From Blastococcus litoris (GTDB lineage: Bacteria > Actinomycetota > Actinomycetes > Mycobacteriales > Geodermatophilaceae), in NCBI RefSeq assembly GCF_003075095.1, contig NZ_QCZF01000013.1, positions 1 through 64,000 of the forward strand: a stretch of 64,000 bases of DNA. Reading direction: 5' to 3'. Positions within the stretch are counted from its first letter, which is position 1, and every line of letters begins with the position of its first letter. Made by a program: the position numbers and the translations under genes. Below the pieces are notes generated by a model. It did not search any database. It saw only the letters and a list, made by a program, of their open reading frames with translations, and was not told the DNA's origin. Of this stretch, positions 51,902 through 60,073 are shown piece after piece.

Positions 51902-52731
51902 GCGAACTGGGCGACGCGTTCGCCGGCATCGTCACCGACGGCTCCCTGCTGCTGGCCGCGGCCGTGGCCGCGCTGGTGGGCCTGATCAGCTTCGCGTCGC
52001 CGTGCGTGCTCCCGCTGGTGCCCGGCTACCTGGCTTACGTCGCAGGGCTCACCGGCGCTCAGGCCGGCATACCCGGTTCGGGAGCCCGACAGGAGGCGTC
52101 GGGCGTTGCCGAACCCGGGACCACCCTCACGACGCCTCGTGATCAACGGCGGCGAGTAACCCTTGGCGCCTTGCTCTTCGTGCTGGGGTTCACCGTCGTG
52201 TTCGTGTCGTTCGGCGCACTCTTCGGCGGCCTCGGGCGACTTCTGTACGAATGGGCGCCGCTGCTGACGCGACTGATGGGCGTTGTCACCATCCTCATGG
52301 GGCTGGCCTTCCTCGGCGGCCTTCACTGGCTGCAGCGCGAGCGGCGCATCACCCGCCGACCACCGGCCGGCCTCGTCGGCGCACCCGTCCTCGGTGTCGT
52401 CTTCGGCCTCGGCTGGACTCCGTGCCTCGGCCCGACGTTGTCGGCGGTCAATTCGCTGGCCTACGCGGAGGCTTCAGCCGGTCGAGGCGCAATCCTGGGC
52501 CTCGCGTACTGCCTCGGTCTCGGCGTTCCATTCGTGCTCGTAGCCCTGGGCGCCCGGCGCGCGCTCACGCTGTCCGCCTGGGCCCGGCGCCATGCTCCAA
52601 CCGTCATGCGGATCGGTGGCATCCTGCTCATCGTTCTCGGCGTCCTACTGGTCACCGGTGCCTGGGACTCGATCATGATGTGGCTCCGCTCCTGGCTGGC
52701 TGCCACGGGCTTCGGGACCTCGTCCTTCTGA
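51898..52731 (+). CDS. ccdA: CcdA cytochrome c biogenesis protein
   Basis: The 277-residue DsbD-beta-type membrane protein has the two redox cysteines in FASPCVLPLVPGYLAYVAG and FGLGWTPCLGPTLSAV, each in a helix. It passes electrons from cytoplasmic thioredoxin to the TlpA/ResA-like protein. A cytoplasmic loop of about 30 residues (about 55-85) is rich in Gly, Ser and Thr. Start overlaps tlpA by four bases. Confidence 0.93.
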   Translation: MSELGDAFAGIVTDGSLLLAAAVAALVGLISFASPCVLPLVPGYLAYVAGLTGAQAGIPGSGARQEASGVAEPGTTLTTPRDQRRRVTLGALLFVLGFTVVFVSFGALFGGLGRLLYEWAPLLTRLMGVVTILMGLAFLGGLHWLQRERRITRRPPAGLVGAPVLGVVFGLGWTPCLGPTLSAVNSLAYAEASAGRGAILGLAYCLGLGVPFVLVALGARRALTLSAWARRHAPTVMRIGGILLIVLGVLLVTGAWDSIMMWLRSWLAATGFGTSSF

Positions 52732-52766
52732 GCCTCGTGGGACTTCTGTGACAGGACACGCGCACT

Positions 52767-52781
52767 ACTAAGCAGCTTCGG
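52767..52781. promoter_or_regulatory. ACTAN-N5-NTAGT-like site, copy 9 (degenerate right arm)
   Basis: ACTAA-GCAGC-TTCGG lies 76 bases upstream of the M23 gene at 52857. Confidence 0.4.
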
Positions 52782-52856
52782 GGACCGAGCGGTGACCATC
52801 TGCTGTCATTGGCTCGATACACAACGAGGACGACGCGAGTCACGGGAGTCAGCCGA

Positions 52857-53555
52857 GTGCGCATGCCGCGGCCTGCACGACTGGGGCGACGCCCCGCACC
52901 GGGGCTCCGGCAGCGACCCCGCTTGCTCCTGAGCACGGTCGTCGTCGGCGGTATCGCCGCGAGCCTCGTCGAGGGCAACTGGTGGCTCGACACGCCCGTC
53001 GCCCACGCGCACGACGCGCCCGCCAACACGATCCTCGGCAGTGACGGCACCGCGGACGTTCTCGCCGAGTTCGATGCCCGGCCCCAGATCGCTGCCGCGG
53101 AGGTCGCGGCACGCAGTCAAGAACTGGCGGCGTCCCGGGCGGCCCGCGAGGAAGCTGCCCGACCGAAGGCCGTCATGCCCGTCGAGGGGCGTCTCACCAG
53201 TGCCTACGGGCGTCGATGGGGCGGGATGCACTACGGACTCGACATCGCGGCACCGATGCTGACGCCGGAGTACGCGGCCGCCGACGGCGTGGTTCTGCGG
53301 GCCGGTTCGGCTTCGGGGTTCGGCCTGGCCGTCTACATTCTCCACGACAACGGAGACGTCACCGTCTACGGCCACATGGAGCGGATCCTGGTCGAGGCCG
53401 GCCAGACCGTCCGGGCCGGCGACACGATCGCCCTCCTGGGCAACCGGGGCCAGTCGACAGGGCCGCACCTGCATTTCGAGGTGTTCGAGGGGGGCCTGGA
53501 CGGGCGTCGCGCCGATCCTGCGGCCTGGCTTGGCGAACGCGGTGTGGACATCTAG
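52857..53555 (+). CDS. Secreted M23 peptidase, short form
   Basis: The 232-residue protein has an N-terminal signal region (RPRLLLSTVVVGGIAASLVEG), a short helical spacer and an M23 domain with HYGLDIAAP and HLHFEVFEGG. It lacks the long coiled-coil of the two larger M23 proteins. GTG at 52857 with GGGAGT upstream is preferred; TTG at 52809 in frame lacks a ribosome site. It is convergent with the next gene. Confidence 0.87.
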   Translation: MRMPRPARLGRRPAPGLRQRPRLLLSTVVVGGIAASLVEGNWWLDTPVAHAHDAPANTILGSDGTADVLAEFDARPQIAAAEVAARSQELAASRAAREEAARPKAVMPVEGRLTSAYGRRWGGMHYGLDIAAPMLTPEYAAADGVVLRAGSASGFGLAVYILHDNGDVTVYGHMERILVEAGQTVRAGDTIALLGNRGQSTGPHLHFEVFEGGLDGRRADPAAWLGERGVDI

Positions 53556-53582
53556 CCGACGGCTCGTCCACCACCCAGCCCG

Positions 53583-54008
53583 TCAGTTGCGGCGCTGGCG
53601 CAGCACCTGCTCGTTGAGCCCGGCGAGGTAGGCGTTGTAAGCAGCGAGGTCCGGATCCCCGGTCGTGTCGATGCGAGCCGGCCGATAGAGGACCAGCGAC
53701 GATCCTGGCTCCTCAGCGTCCGGGTCGCGCTCGAGCTCCATCCGCATCATCTTCGTGTAGAACCACAGCCCCATCAGGCCGTAGACCGGCCACTGAAAGG
53801 CGTACGACGTGTTCTGCGCGTTCCACCCGCGGGCCGCCGACCGCTCCCACTGCCACCACCCCAGTTGCAGGGTGGCCACGAACAACAGCAGGACGACGGC
53901 GTGCATGAGCAGGTACCAAGGGCGCAGCAGGCGCGGCCAGTAGAGCGGCGAGCCGGTCGCAGTCTCCGACCCGTCGTCCCGCATCTCCGACTCGCCCATG
54001 ATGATCAT
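53583..54008 (-). CDS. Two-helix membrane protein, CtaG/oxidase-associated
   Basis: The 141-residue protein has helices LLMHAVVLLLFVATLQLGWWQW and FQWPVYGLMGLWFYTKMM with WERSAARGWNAQNTSYAF between them, and a tail ending DPDLAAYNAYLAGLNEQ that resembles the CtaG tail. Such proteins occur near CtaG and SCO genes in actinobacteria, but I know no assigned function. It is divergent from the SCO gene. Confidence 0.7.
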   Translation of the reverse strand: MIIMGESEMRDDGSETATGSPLYWPRLLRPWYLLMHAVVLLLFVATLQLGWWQWERSAARGWNAQNTSYAFQWPVYGLMGLWFYTKMMRMELERDPDAEEPGSSLVLYRPARIDTTGDPDLAAYNAYLAGLNEQVLRQRRN

Positions 54009-54070
54009 CTCCGTCAGCCGCTCACCGCCGTCGGCCCCTCGCCCTCGCCGAACCGGTCAGCACCTAGACT

Positions 54071-54085
54071 ACTAACGTGCTTAGG
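54071..54085. promoter_or_regulatory. ACTAN-N5-NTAGT-like site, copy 10, overlapping the SCO start codon
   Basis: ACTAA-CGTGC-TTAGG includes the GTG at 54077. The first 13 bases equal the copy at 32644. A repressor here would block both transcription and translation start, or the real start is at GTG 54104. Confidence 0.5.
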
Positions 54086-54733
54086 CGACGCCCTCTCCGC
54101 GCAGTGCTCACCGGCCTCGCCACGGCGGCGATGGCCGCCGTACTGCTCGGCTGCAGCAGTACGGACGCCGCCGACCACGGCGAGGGGCACGTCGCGACGG
54201 TGTCCGGCGGAGGCGACGCCGGGCCGTACGCCGGCCGCGAGATCAGCGACCCGAAGCCCCGGCCGGAGTTCACGCTGACGGCCCAAGACGGCACGTCGTT
54301 CGACTTCGCCGCTCAGACCGCGGGTCGGCCCACGTTGCTCTTCTTCGGGTATGCGAACTGCCCGGACGTGTGCCCGACGACGATGGCGGATGTCGCCCTC
54401 GCCCTCCAGTCGGTCCCCATCGAGGTCGCCCAGCGCACGCAGGTGGTCTTCGTGACCACCGACCCGGCCCGGGACACGGCCGAGTTCCTCGGTGAATACC
54501 TCGCCCGGTTCGACCAGGGGCTGCCCAACCGCTTCATCGGCCTCACCGGCACACAGGCCGAGGTGGAGAACGCCCAGACCGTGGCCGACGTGCCGCTCGC
54601 CGAGGGCGACGGAACGATGCACGCGACGAGCCTCTACCTGTACGGCGCCGACGACCTGGCCCGCGTCATGTTCTCGGCCGGGGATACCCAGGACGAGATC
54701 GCACAGGACCTCGAGACGGTGGCCGCCGCCTGA
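54077..54733 (+). CDS. SCO1/SenC/PrrC-like copper lipoprotein
   Basis: The 218-residue protein has a lipoprotein signal (RRRPLRAV...AVLLGC, lipid Cys26), and a thioredoxin-fold SCO domain with the copper ligands CPDVCP (Cys95, Cys99) and His182 in TMHATSLYLYG. SCO proteins load or reduce the CuA site of cytochrome oxidase. GTG 54077 keeps the positively charged signal; GTG 54104 would remove it. An extra HGEGH motif follows the lipid cysteine. Confidence 0.9.
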   Translation: MLRRRPLRAVLTGLATAAMAAVLLGCSSTDAADHGEGHVATVSGGGDAGPYAGREISDPKPRPEFTLTAQDGTSFDFAAQTAGRPTLLFFGYANCPDVCPTTMADVALALQSVPIEVAQRTQVVFVTTDPARDTAEFLGEYLARFDQGLPNRFIGLTGTQAEVENAQTVADVPLAEGDGTMHATSLYLYGADDLARVMFSAGDTQDEIAQDLETVAAA

Positions 54734-54750
54734 TGGGATGAGACAGGTCT

Positions 54751-54776
54751 TGCTGTATTCAGCCTCGGCTGTATTG
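54751..54776. promoter_or_regulatory. Candidate CmtR operator
   Basis: CTGTATT occurs twice (54753-54759 and 54769-54775) around CAGCCTCGGCTG, giving a partly symmetric site just ahead of the cmtR-like start. TGTATT also resembles a -10 box. Confidence 0.4.
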
Positions 54777-54784
54777 TCGGCAAC

Positions 54785-55114
54785 GTGATGCCAGTCCTGC
54801 ATGCCGAAGTGCTCGCCCGCTTCGGTCACGCTCTCTCCGACCCGACACGCACCCGGCTGCTGCTAGCCCTGCGCGAAGGGCCCGGCTATCCCTCGGAACT
54901 CGCGGAACTGCTGGGTGTCACGCGGCAGAACCTCTCGAACCACTTGGCGTGCCTTCGCGGCTGCGGACTCGTCGTCACGATCCCGGAGGGCAGGCGCTCC
55001 CGCTACGAACTGGCGGACCCGCGGCTCGCCCACGCGCTCGGCGACCTGCTGGGCGTCGTACTCGCCGTCGACCCGGACGCCTGCAACACCCCTGAGACGG
55101 CGGAGGGCTGCTGA
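54785..55114 (+). CDS. CmtR-type ArsR-family metal regulator
   Basis: The 108-109-residue winged-helix protein has the CmtR metal pattern: NLSNHLACLRGCGLVV (Cys55 and Cys59 counted from the ATG at 54788) and a C-terminal DPDAC (Cys99), matching Cys57, Cys61 and Cys102 of mycobacterial CmtR, a Cd/Pb sensor. A further Cys ends the protein. Starts GTG 54785 and ATG 54788 are adjacent. The downstream CDF transporter is the likely target. Confidence 0.9.
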   Translation: MMPVLHAEVLARFGHALSDPTRTRLLLALREGPGYPSELAELLGVTRQNLSNHLACLRGCGLVVTIPEGRRSRYELADPRLAHALGDLLGVVLAVDPDACNTPETAEGC

Positions 55115-55246
55115 TGAGCGCCAGCTCCCGCGGCGGCGGGGAGACACGTCCTGCTCCCCCGCCTCGGTGCTTCCCCGCTCCACCCGGAGCGGCGATGCCG
55201 ACTGCTCACCGGCGTGCGACCGCTTCACGCACGGGAAGGCCGCGCG

Positions 55247-55867
55247 ATGACCGTCATCGCCCTCATCGTCTATCTGGCCGGGCTCGCACTGGCGTTCGGG
55301 GTGCGCACCTGGCTGCAGATCCGCCGCACGGGCAGTTCGGGCTTCCACGGCATCTCCGGCACGCCCGGCTCTCTGCGTTGGTGGGCAGGCGTCCTCTTCG
55401 TCGTTTCGCTCATCCTGGGGGCGTCGGCACTTGTTCTGGCGGTCATGGACCTGGTTCCCGCGTCGGCTGAACTCGACGACTGGGCCATCGCCGGACTGGT
55501 CGTCGCGGTGACGGGCTCCCTCGGTGTGCTGGCAGCGCAGACCGGCATGGGGGCGTCGTGGCGGATCGGCGTGAAGGAGACCGAGCGCACCGACCTGGTG
55601 ACCGATGGCTGGTTCGCTGTCGTCCGCAATCCGATCTTCACGGCCATGGTGGCCGTCCAGATCGGTCTCGCCCTGATGGTGCCCACCTGGCTTTCCCTCG
55701 CGGCGCTCGCCTGCCTGACCGTGGCCGTCGAACTGCAGGTCCGGCTCATCGAGGAGCCCTACCTGTTGCAGGTCCACGGCACCACCTACCGCGACTACGC
55801 GGGGAGGACTGGCCGGTTCGTACCCGGCATCGGGCGGCTCAGCCAGAAGAGGGTAGCGGCCCGATGA
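55247..55867 (+). CDS. Isoprenylcysteine methyltransferase-like membrane protein
   Basis: The 206-residue protein has about five helices and the ICMT/PEMT C-terminal pattern VRNPIFTAMVAVQIGLALM, then EEPYLLQVHGTTYRDYAGRTGRF. Bacterial members are probable SAM methyltransferases of unknown substrate, often next to heavy-metal efflux genes. ATG at 55247 follows GGAAGG; an in-frame ATG at 55214 is possible. ATGA overlap with the CDF gene. Confidence 0.82.
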   Translation: MTVIALIVYLAGLALAFGVRTWLQIRRTGSSGFHGISGTPGSLRWWAGVLFVVSLILGASALVLAVMDLVPASAELDDWAIAGLVVAVTGSLGVLAAQTGMGASWRIGVKETERTDLVTDGWFAVVRNPIFTAMVAVQIGLALMVPTWLSLAALACLTVAVELQVRLIEEPYLLQVHGTTYRDYAGRTGRFVPGIGRLSQKRVAAR

Positions 55868-56799
55868 GCGGCGGGCACTCGCACGACCACGGTGGCGGCG
55901 GCGCGAAAACGGCCGACCACCGTCGGCGGCTCGTCATCGTCCTCGCACTGACGGGGACGGTGCTGGTCGTGGAGGTGATCGGCGCCCTGGTCTCCGGCAG
56001 CCTCGCGCTCCTCGCCGACGCGGGCCACATGCTCACCGACACCGCCGGCCTCGTGATCGCGCTGATTGCCGCAACGCTTGCGCTGCGACCGGCGACGCCG
56101 AGGCGCACCTGGGGCTATCGGAGGGCGGAAGTCCTGGGCGCCACGCTGCAGGCTGCGGCGCTCCTGGCGGTCGGCGCCTATGTACTGATCGAAGGCGTCC
56201 GCCGGCTGTTCGAGCCCGAGGAGATCGCGACCACGGCAGTTCTCATCTTTGGGGTCGTCGGCCTGGTGGCGAACGCAATCGGCATCTTCATCCTCACGCG
56301 GGGCGGCCGCAGCTCGAACGTCAACATGCGGGCCGCCTTCCTGGAGGTTCTCAACGACACGCTCGGCTCGGTCGCCGTCCTGGTCTCCGCCGTCGTCATC
56401 ATGCTGAGCGGGTGGCAGCAGGCGGACGCGGTCGCATCCATCTTCATCGCGATCCTGATCATTCCGCGGACCCTCAAGCTGCTCAGGGAGACGGTGTCCG
56501 TCCTCCTCGAGTCCACACCGCCGGGGCTCGACCTCGGCAAGGTTCGCGACCACCTCCTGGGTGTGCCACACGTGCTCGACGTGCACGACCTGCACGCCTC
56601 GCAGATCACCAGCGAGCTGCCCGTGCTCACCGCGCACGTGGTCATCGAGGACTCCTGCTTCCAGGACGGGCACGCGCCCCAGGTCCTGGACCAGCTGCAG
56701 GCATGCCTGTCCGAGCACTTTCCGGTCAGCGTGGAGCACTCGACCTTCCAGCTGGAGACGTCGACCCACCTGTCACACGAGGCCGCCGCGCACCACTGA
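55864..56799 (+). CDS. Cation diffusion facilitator metal exporter
   Basis: The 311-residue protein begins with a His-rich leader (MSGGHSHDHGGGG), has six helices and the helix-2 site ADAGHMLTD. In helix 5 the usual HxxxD reads EVLND, so one histidine ligand is glutamate, which could alter metal choice. The cytoplasmic C-terminal domain is ferredoxin-like (VLDVHDLHASQITSELPVLT) with a His-rich end. Context with the CmtR-like regulator suggests Zn, Cd or Pb export. Confidence 0.92.
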   Translation: MSGGHSHDHGGGGAKTADHRRRLVIVLALTGTVLVVEVIGALVSGSLALLADAGHMLTDTAGLVIALIAATLALRPATPRRTWGYRRAEVLGATLQAAALLAVGAYVLIEGVRRLFEPEEIATTAVLIFGVVGLVANAIGIFILTRGGRSSNVNMRAAFLEVLNDTLGSVAVLVSAVVIMLSGWQQADAVASIFIAILIIPRTLKLLRETVSVLLESTPPGLDLGKVRDHLLGVPHVLDVHDLHASQITSELPVLTAHVVIEDSCFQDGHAPQVLDQLQACLSEHFPVSVEHSTFQLETSTHLSHEAAAHH

Positions 56800-56919
56800 G
56801 CGTCGGCCAACGGCTGCGCCCGGCGCCGATCCGCCTCAGCGTGCCCACCACGGCTCGACGGCAGATGAAGATGCGGGTCGGCCCTCATGGCCATGGCGCT
56901 GCAACAGCACGCCCGTACT

Positions 56920-57402
56920 TCAGGCAGCGGTGACTGTCATCGTGCCGATCTGACCAAGGGCGACGTGGAACGAGCACTCGTACTGGTAGTCCCCGGGCTG
57001 CTCGACGGCGAACTCGACGGTCTCGCGCTCACCGGGCGCCACGATGGGGATCTCTTCCTCGATCTCCGCCGGCCCGCGGCCGGGTGTGAAACGGATGTTG
57101 TGCGTCAGCTCCTTGGCTTCGCTGGTCAACGTGAGCCGCACCCGGCCGGTCGTCACCGCGAAGGCGGACGGCCGGAAATCGTAGTCGTCCTGCACCAGGA
57201 CGGTGATCTCCTGCGTCCCGTCGGGGGCCACCGTCACCTGGCCTGCGGATGCCGCGTCGTTGGTATCGCCCGATTCCTGCTCGGGATCGTCGCCACAGGC
57301 GGCCAGTGCCAGCGCGCCGGCTCCCGCGAGGCCGGTGAGCAGGACTGCTCGCCTACTCAGGTTGGAGGGACTAGATCCCAGCGCATTCCGCTGGCTCGTC
57401 AC
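56920..57402 (-). CDS. Cupredoxin lipoprotein/Tat-exported copper protein
   Basis: The 160-residue protein has a twin-arginine-like signal ending in a lipobox (SRRAVLLTGLAGAGALALAAC), an acidic linker and a plastocyanin-like domain with likely type 1 copper ligands: His in ELTHNIRF and Cys and His in YECSFHVALGQIGTM, the last having Gln and Met as candidates for the axial ligand. It overlaps the M56 gene by four bases and so shares the BlaI 2 operon. Confidence 0.87.
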   Translation of the reverse strand: MTSQRNALGSSPSNLSRRAVLLTGLAGAGALALAACGDDPEQESGDTNDAASAGQVTVAPDGTQEITVLVQDDYDFRPSAFAVTTGRVRLTLTSEAKELTHNIRFTPGRGPAEIEEEIPIVAPGERETVEFAVEQPGDYQYECSFHVALGQIGTMTVTAA

Positions 57403-58343
57403 GTGATGTTGCAGAGGTCGCTGAGGGCGGCACAGAAGGCCGGATAGCCGGCGATCAGCAGAGGTGCTGCCACCACAGCCATGGCCCCGAAGACCGCAAC
57501 GCGGTACCGCCAGGGCTCCAGAGGCGGCTGCGGCGAGAGAAGGCGGGCGATCCGGACGACGGCAGCGTCCTGCGCCATCGCCATGGCGGCGGCTGGCGCC
57601 TTCATCTCGGCCAGACTGACGATGGCGGATGCCAGGTCCACCCGGTTGACGCGACGCAGGGCGGCATCATCCGCGAGCAGTTCGATCAACTCGCGGGTCT
57701 CCTGGGTAGCCACTTGGAACAAGCGGATGCCCGGGAAGGCGCGGGCCAGGATCTGGGACAGGGCGACGGCCAGGTTGTGGTGCCCGCGGAGATGGGCTGC
57801 CTCGTGCGCCAGCACGCCGTTCAGCTCATCGCGCGACAGGTGGTCGAGCGCGCCGCGCGTGACCACGATCTGAGCTCGGCGTCCGGGAACGCAGAAGGCG
57901 GCAGGCGCCGCCGAGTCGAGCACACTGACGCCCAGCCCGGAGTCGGTTTCGGTGACGAGGCGCAGCGAGCGGTGGAGACGGCGGCGGGTTCGCCAGCTGC
58001 CCAGAAGCACGCGGGCGCCGGTGAGCCCGACCCAGAGCGGAACCGCCCCGGCGAGGAACGTGCCGAGCAGCTTGGTGGGCAAGAACTGTGAGCTGCCGTA
58101 CGAGGTAGCGACACTCGTCGCGCAGGCCTGGATGAGTGCTCCGAGGTCACCGGCCAGGACAGTGATGGGGATCAGCAACGTCACACCGGCCAGGACAACG
58201 GCGGCCACCGCGCTGACCGTCATCGCCTGCCAGGCGATGATCGCCAGCCGCGGCGCCTGCTGCACCCAGGTCGCCGCCGCCAGCCGCGGGCCGACGACCA
58301 GGATCGCCGCCGCGACGGACAGCAGACCCAGGCTGGCGATCAT
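57399..58343 (-). CDS. M56 BlaR1-like membrane metalloprotease 2
   Basis: The 314-residue protein has N-terminal helices, a zinc-protease core HEAAH (VLAHEAAHLRGHHNLAVAL), ELLADDAALRR, and a last helix. No extracellular penicillin-binding domain is present. ATGA overlap with BlaI 2 and four-base overlap with the cupredoxin gene, so sensor, repressor and copper protein are one unit. Confidence 0.88.
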   Translation of the reverse strand: MIASLGLLSVAAAILVVGPRLAAATWVQQAPRLAIIAWQAMTVSAVAAVVLAGVTLLIPITVLAGDLGALIQACATSVATSYGSSQFLPTKLLGTFLAGAVPLWVGLTGARVLLGSWRTRRRLHRSLRLVTETDSGLGVSVLDSAAPAAFCVPGRRAQIVVTRGALDHLSRDELNGVLAHEAAHLRGHHNLAVALSQILARAFPGIRLFQVATQETRELIELLADDAALRRVNRVDLASAIVSLAEMKAPAAAMAMAQDAAVVRIARLLSPQPPLEPWRYRVAVFGAMAVVAAPLLIAGYPAFCAALSDLCNIT

Positions 58344-58717
58344 GAGCGGCTGCCCCGTGCCTGACGACGCGCAGCTTCCACTGCGGATCGGAGCTGGGCA
58401 ACACTGTCGGAGTCCAGATCGGCGACGAAGTGCATGAGCACTTCCTGGCGGTCCCCGGACTCGGCGAGCACGTCCTGCAGCAAGGCGGCGGCATGTTCGG
58501 CACGGGTACGGACCGGACGGTAGAGCCAGGCGCGCCCGCTCATCTCGCGGGTGAGCTGACCTTTGCGGTGAAGGTTGTCCATGACGGTCATGACGGTGGT
58601 GTAGGCGAGCTGTCGTGAAGCGCTGAGTGCGGCCAGTACGTCCCGGACGGTGGCCGGCTCTCCTCGCTCCCACAGCTCGCGCATGATGGCGGCCTCGAGG
58701 TCTCCGAACGGTCGCAT
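58340..58717 (-). CDS. BlaI/MecI/CopY-family transcriptional regulator 2
   Basis: The 125-residue winged-helix protein has LEAAIMRELWERGEPATVRDVLAAL, then LAYTTVMTVMDNLHRKGQLTREMSGRAWLY. It is a paralogue of the regulator at 37247. ATG at 58717 is chosen because homology begins there; a GTG at 58741 would add eight residues. An ACTAN-N5-NTAGT-like site 79 bases upstream suggests autoregulation. Confidence 0.9.
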   Translation of the reverse strand: MRPFGDLEAAIMRELWERGEPATVRDVLAALSASRQLAYTTVMTVMDNLHRKGQLTREMSGRAWLYRPVRTRAEHAAALLQDVLAESGDRQEVLMHFVADLDSDSVAQLRSAVEAARRQARGSRS

Positions 58718-58795
58718 GGGCCCTACTTTCTCTCGCCGCACGCCGTGCGCGGAAAGCGGCCCGGCGTCAGCTCGTGGCCATCGCTACTGCGGTCT

Positions 58796-58810
58796 ACGAG
58801 CAAGTTTAGG
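58796..58810. promoter_or_regulatory. ACTAN-N5-NTAGT-like site, copy 11 (degenerate), ahead of BlaI 2
   Basis: ACGAG-CAAGT-TTAGG lies in the gap between BlaI 2 (minus) and the secreted membrane protein gene at 58975 (plus). Confidence 0.4.
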
Positions 58811-58974
58811 AGATTCGCTCGCCGGGCCTTGCAGGCCGCCCGGCACAGAGCACGGGCGGAACGCGTCCCGCCTCACTTGACTCGACTGTCGCATCTGACC
58901 GCACGGTCCCGCGCTCGCCATGCAGGGTCGGCCGGCTCAACGTCCAACGCGTCCAGCACGCCTACGGTGTCGGG

Positions 58975-60066
58975 GTGGCATCGCGATCCGTCCGGGGTGT
59001 GCTCGCCCGCATCTCCTTGGTGGCGTCCGCCGTCGTCGCGCTGGCGCTGGCCGGGGCCGGGCCAGCGGCGGCCCACACCGACCGGGGCGTAGCCGGGAGC
59101 AACTACGCAGGCCGCGTGCTCACCATCTCGGAACCGATGCCGGGCGTCAGCGTGCAGGTCACGGAGTTCGGCGACAGCCTCGAACTGCTCAACGGGTCAT
59201 CGGTGACGGTCACCGTGTACGGCTACTCCGACGAGGAGTACCTCCGCATCGGACCGGACGGCGTCTGGCGCAACGCCAACAGCCCGGCGACCTACATCAA
59301 CCTTCGCCGGGACGGCGTCACGGACCTGCCCCCGAACGCCGACCCCCGGGCGACACCGGACTGGCAGCAGGTGTCCACGCAGCCCGAGTACTCCTGGCAC
59401 GACCACCGCACGCACTGGATGTCATCCACCCTCCCGCCGCAGGTCGCCGCCGATCAGGACTCCCACCACACCGTCTTCGAGTGGCAGGTGCCGCTCGCCT
59501 ACGGCGACGCGGCCGTACTCGTCGAGGGGGAACTGACCTGGTCACCACCGCCCAGCAAGGCGCTGTGGTGGCCCGTCTACCTGCTCATCCCGGTCGCGGG
59601 GCTGATGGCCGGGCTGCGCGGCCGCACGGCACGGCCGCTCGCCGCGCTACTGACCGCGTCCGCAGGAGCAGCTGTCTGGCACCTGCTGGCCACGCCTCAA
59701 TCGGGTCTTACCGCGGTAGACCGGGCGCTGTCCCTGGGCGCCGCGTCACTTCCCGCAATAGTGCTCGTCGCCGTGACGGCCGTAGGCGTCCGCGCAGCCG
59801 TGAGCGGCAAGGACCTCCTGGCGGCGATGCTCTCGGGCCTGGTCGGCTTCATGCTGCTCGTCCAGGGCCTGCCCGACGTCGATGTCCTGTGGGGCGCCAA
59901 CGTCATCACCGGCGGGCCCGTCGCGATAGCCCGTCTCAGCGCGGCCCTGCTCATCTTCGGTGGTGTGGGTCTGATGGCGGGCGCAACGGTGGCGGTCCGC
60001 AGGTTCCGTCCCGCCGTCCCCTCGAGCAGCGACCAACAGCAGGCCGAGCGGGCAAGGACTGCCTGA
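58975..60066 (+). CDS. Secreted membrane-anchored protein of unknown function
   Basis: The 363-residue protein has a signal peptide (ISLVASAVVALALAGAGPAAAH, with His directly after the cleavage site), an extracytoplasmic domain of about 170 residues (GVSVQVTEFGDSLELLNGSS, VTVTVYGYSDEEYLRIGPDG, YSWHDHRTHWMSSTLPP, VFEWQVPLAYGDAAVLVEG) and about five C-terminal helices. Mature His1 and the HDHRTHW cluster look like metal ligands, as in CopC-type proteins, though no named family is recognised. GTG start. Convergent with the DyP gene. Confidence 0.75.
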   Translation: MASRSVRGVLARISLVASAVVALALAGAGPAAAHTDRGVAGSNYAGRVLTISEPMPGVSVQVTEFGDSLELLNGSSVTVTVYGYSDEEYLRIGPDGVWRNANSPATYINLRRDGVTDLPPNADPRATPDWQQVSTQPEYSWHDHRTHWMSSTLPPQVAADQDSHHTVFEWQVPLAYGDAAVLVEGELTWSPPPSKALWWPVYLLIPVAGLMAGLRGRTARPLAALLTASAGAAVWHLLATPQSGLTAVDRALSLGAASLPAIVLVAVTAVGVRAAVSGKDLLAAMLSGLVGFMLLVQGLPDVDVLWGANVITGGPVAIARLSAALLIFGGVGLMAGATVAVRRFRPAVPSSSDQQQAERARTA

Positions 60067-60073
60067 GCCCGGG

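Noticed and set aside
55114-55250. Short reading frame overlapping the cmtR-like stop (TGATGA)
   Set aside because: Its sequence is Arg/Pro/Ala low-complexity with no ribosome site, and it continues out of frame through the ICMT-like gene.
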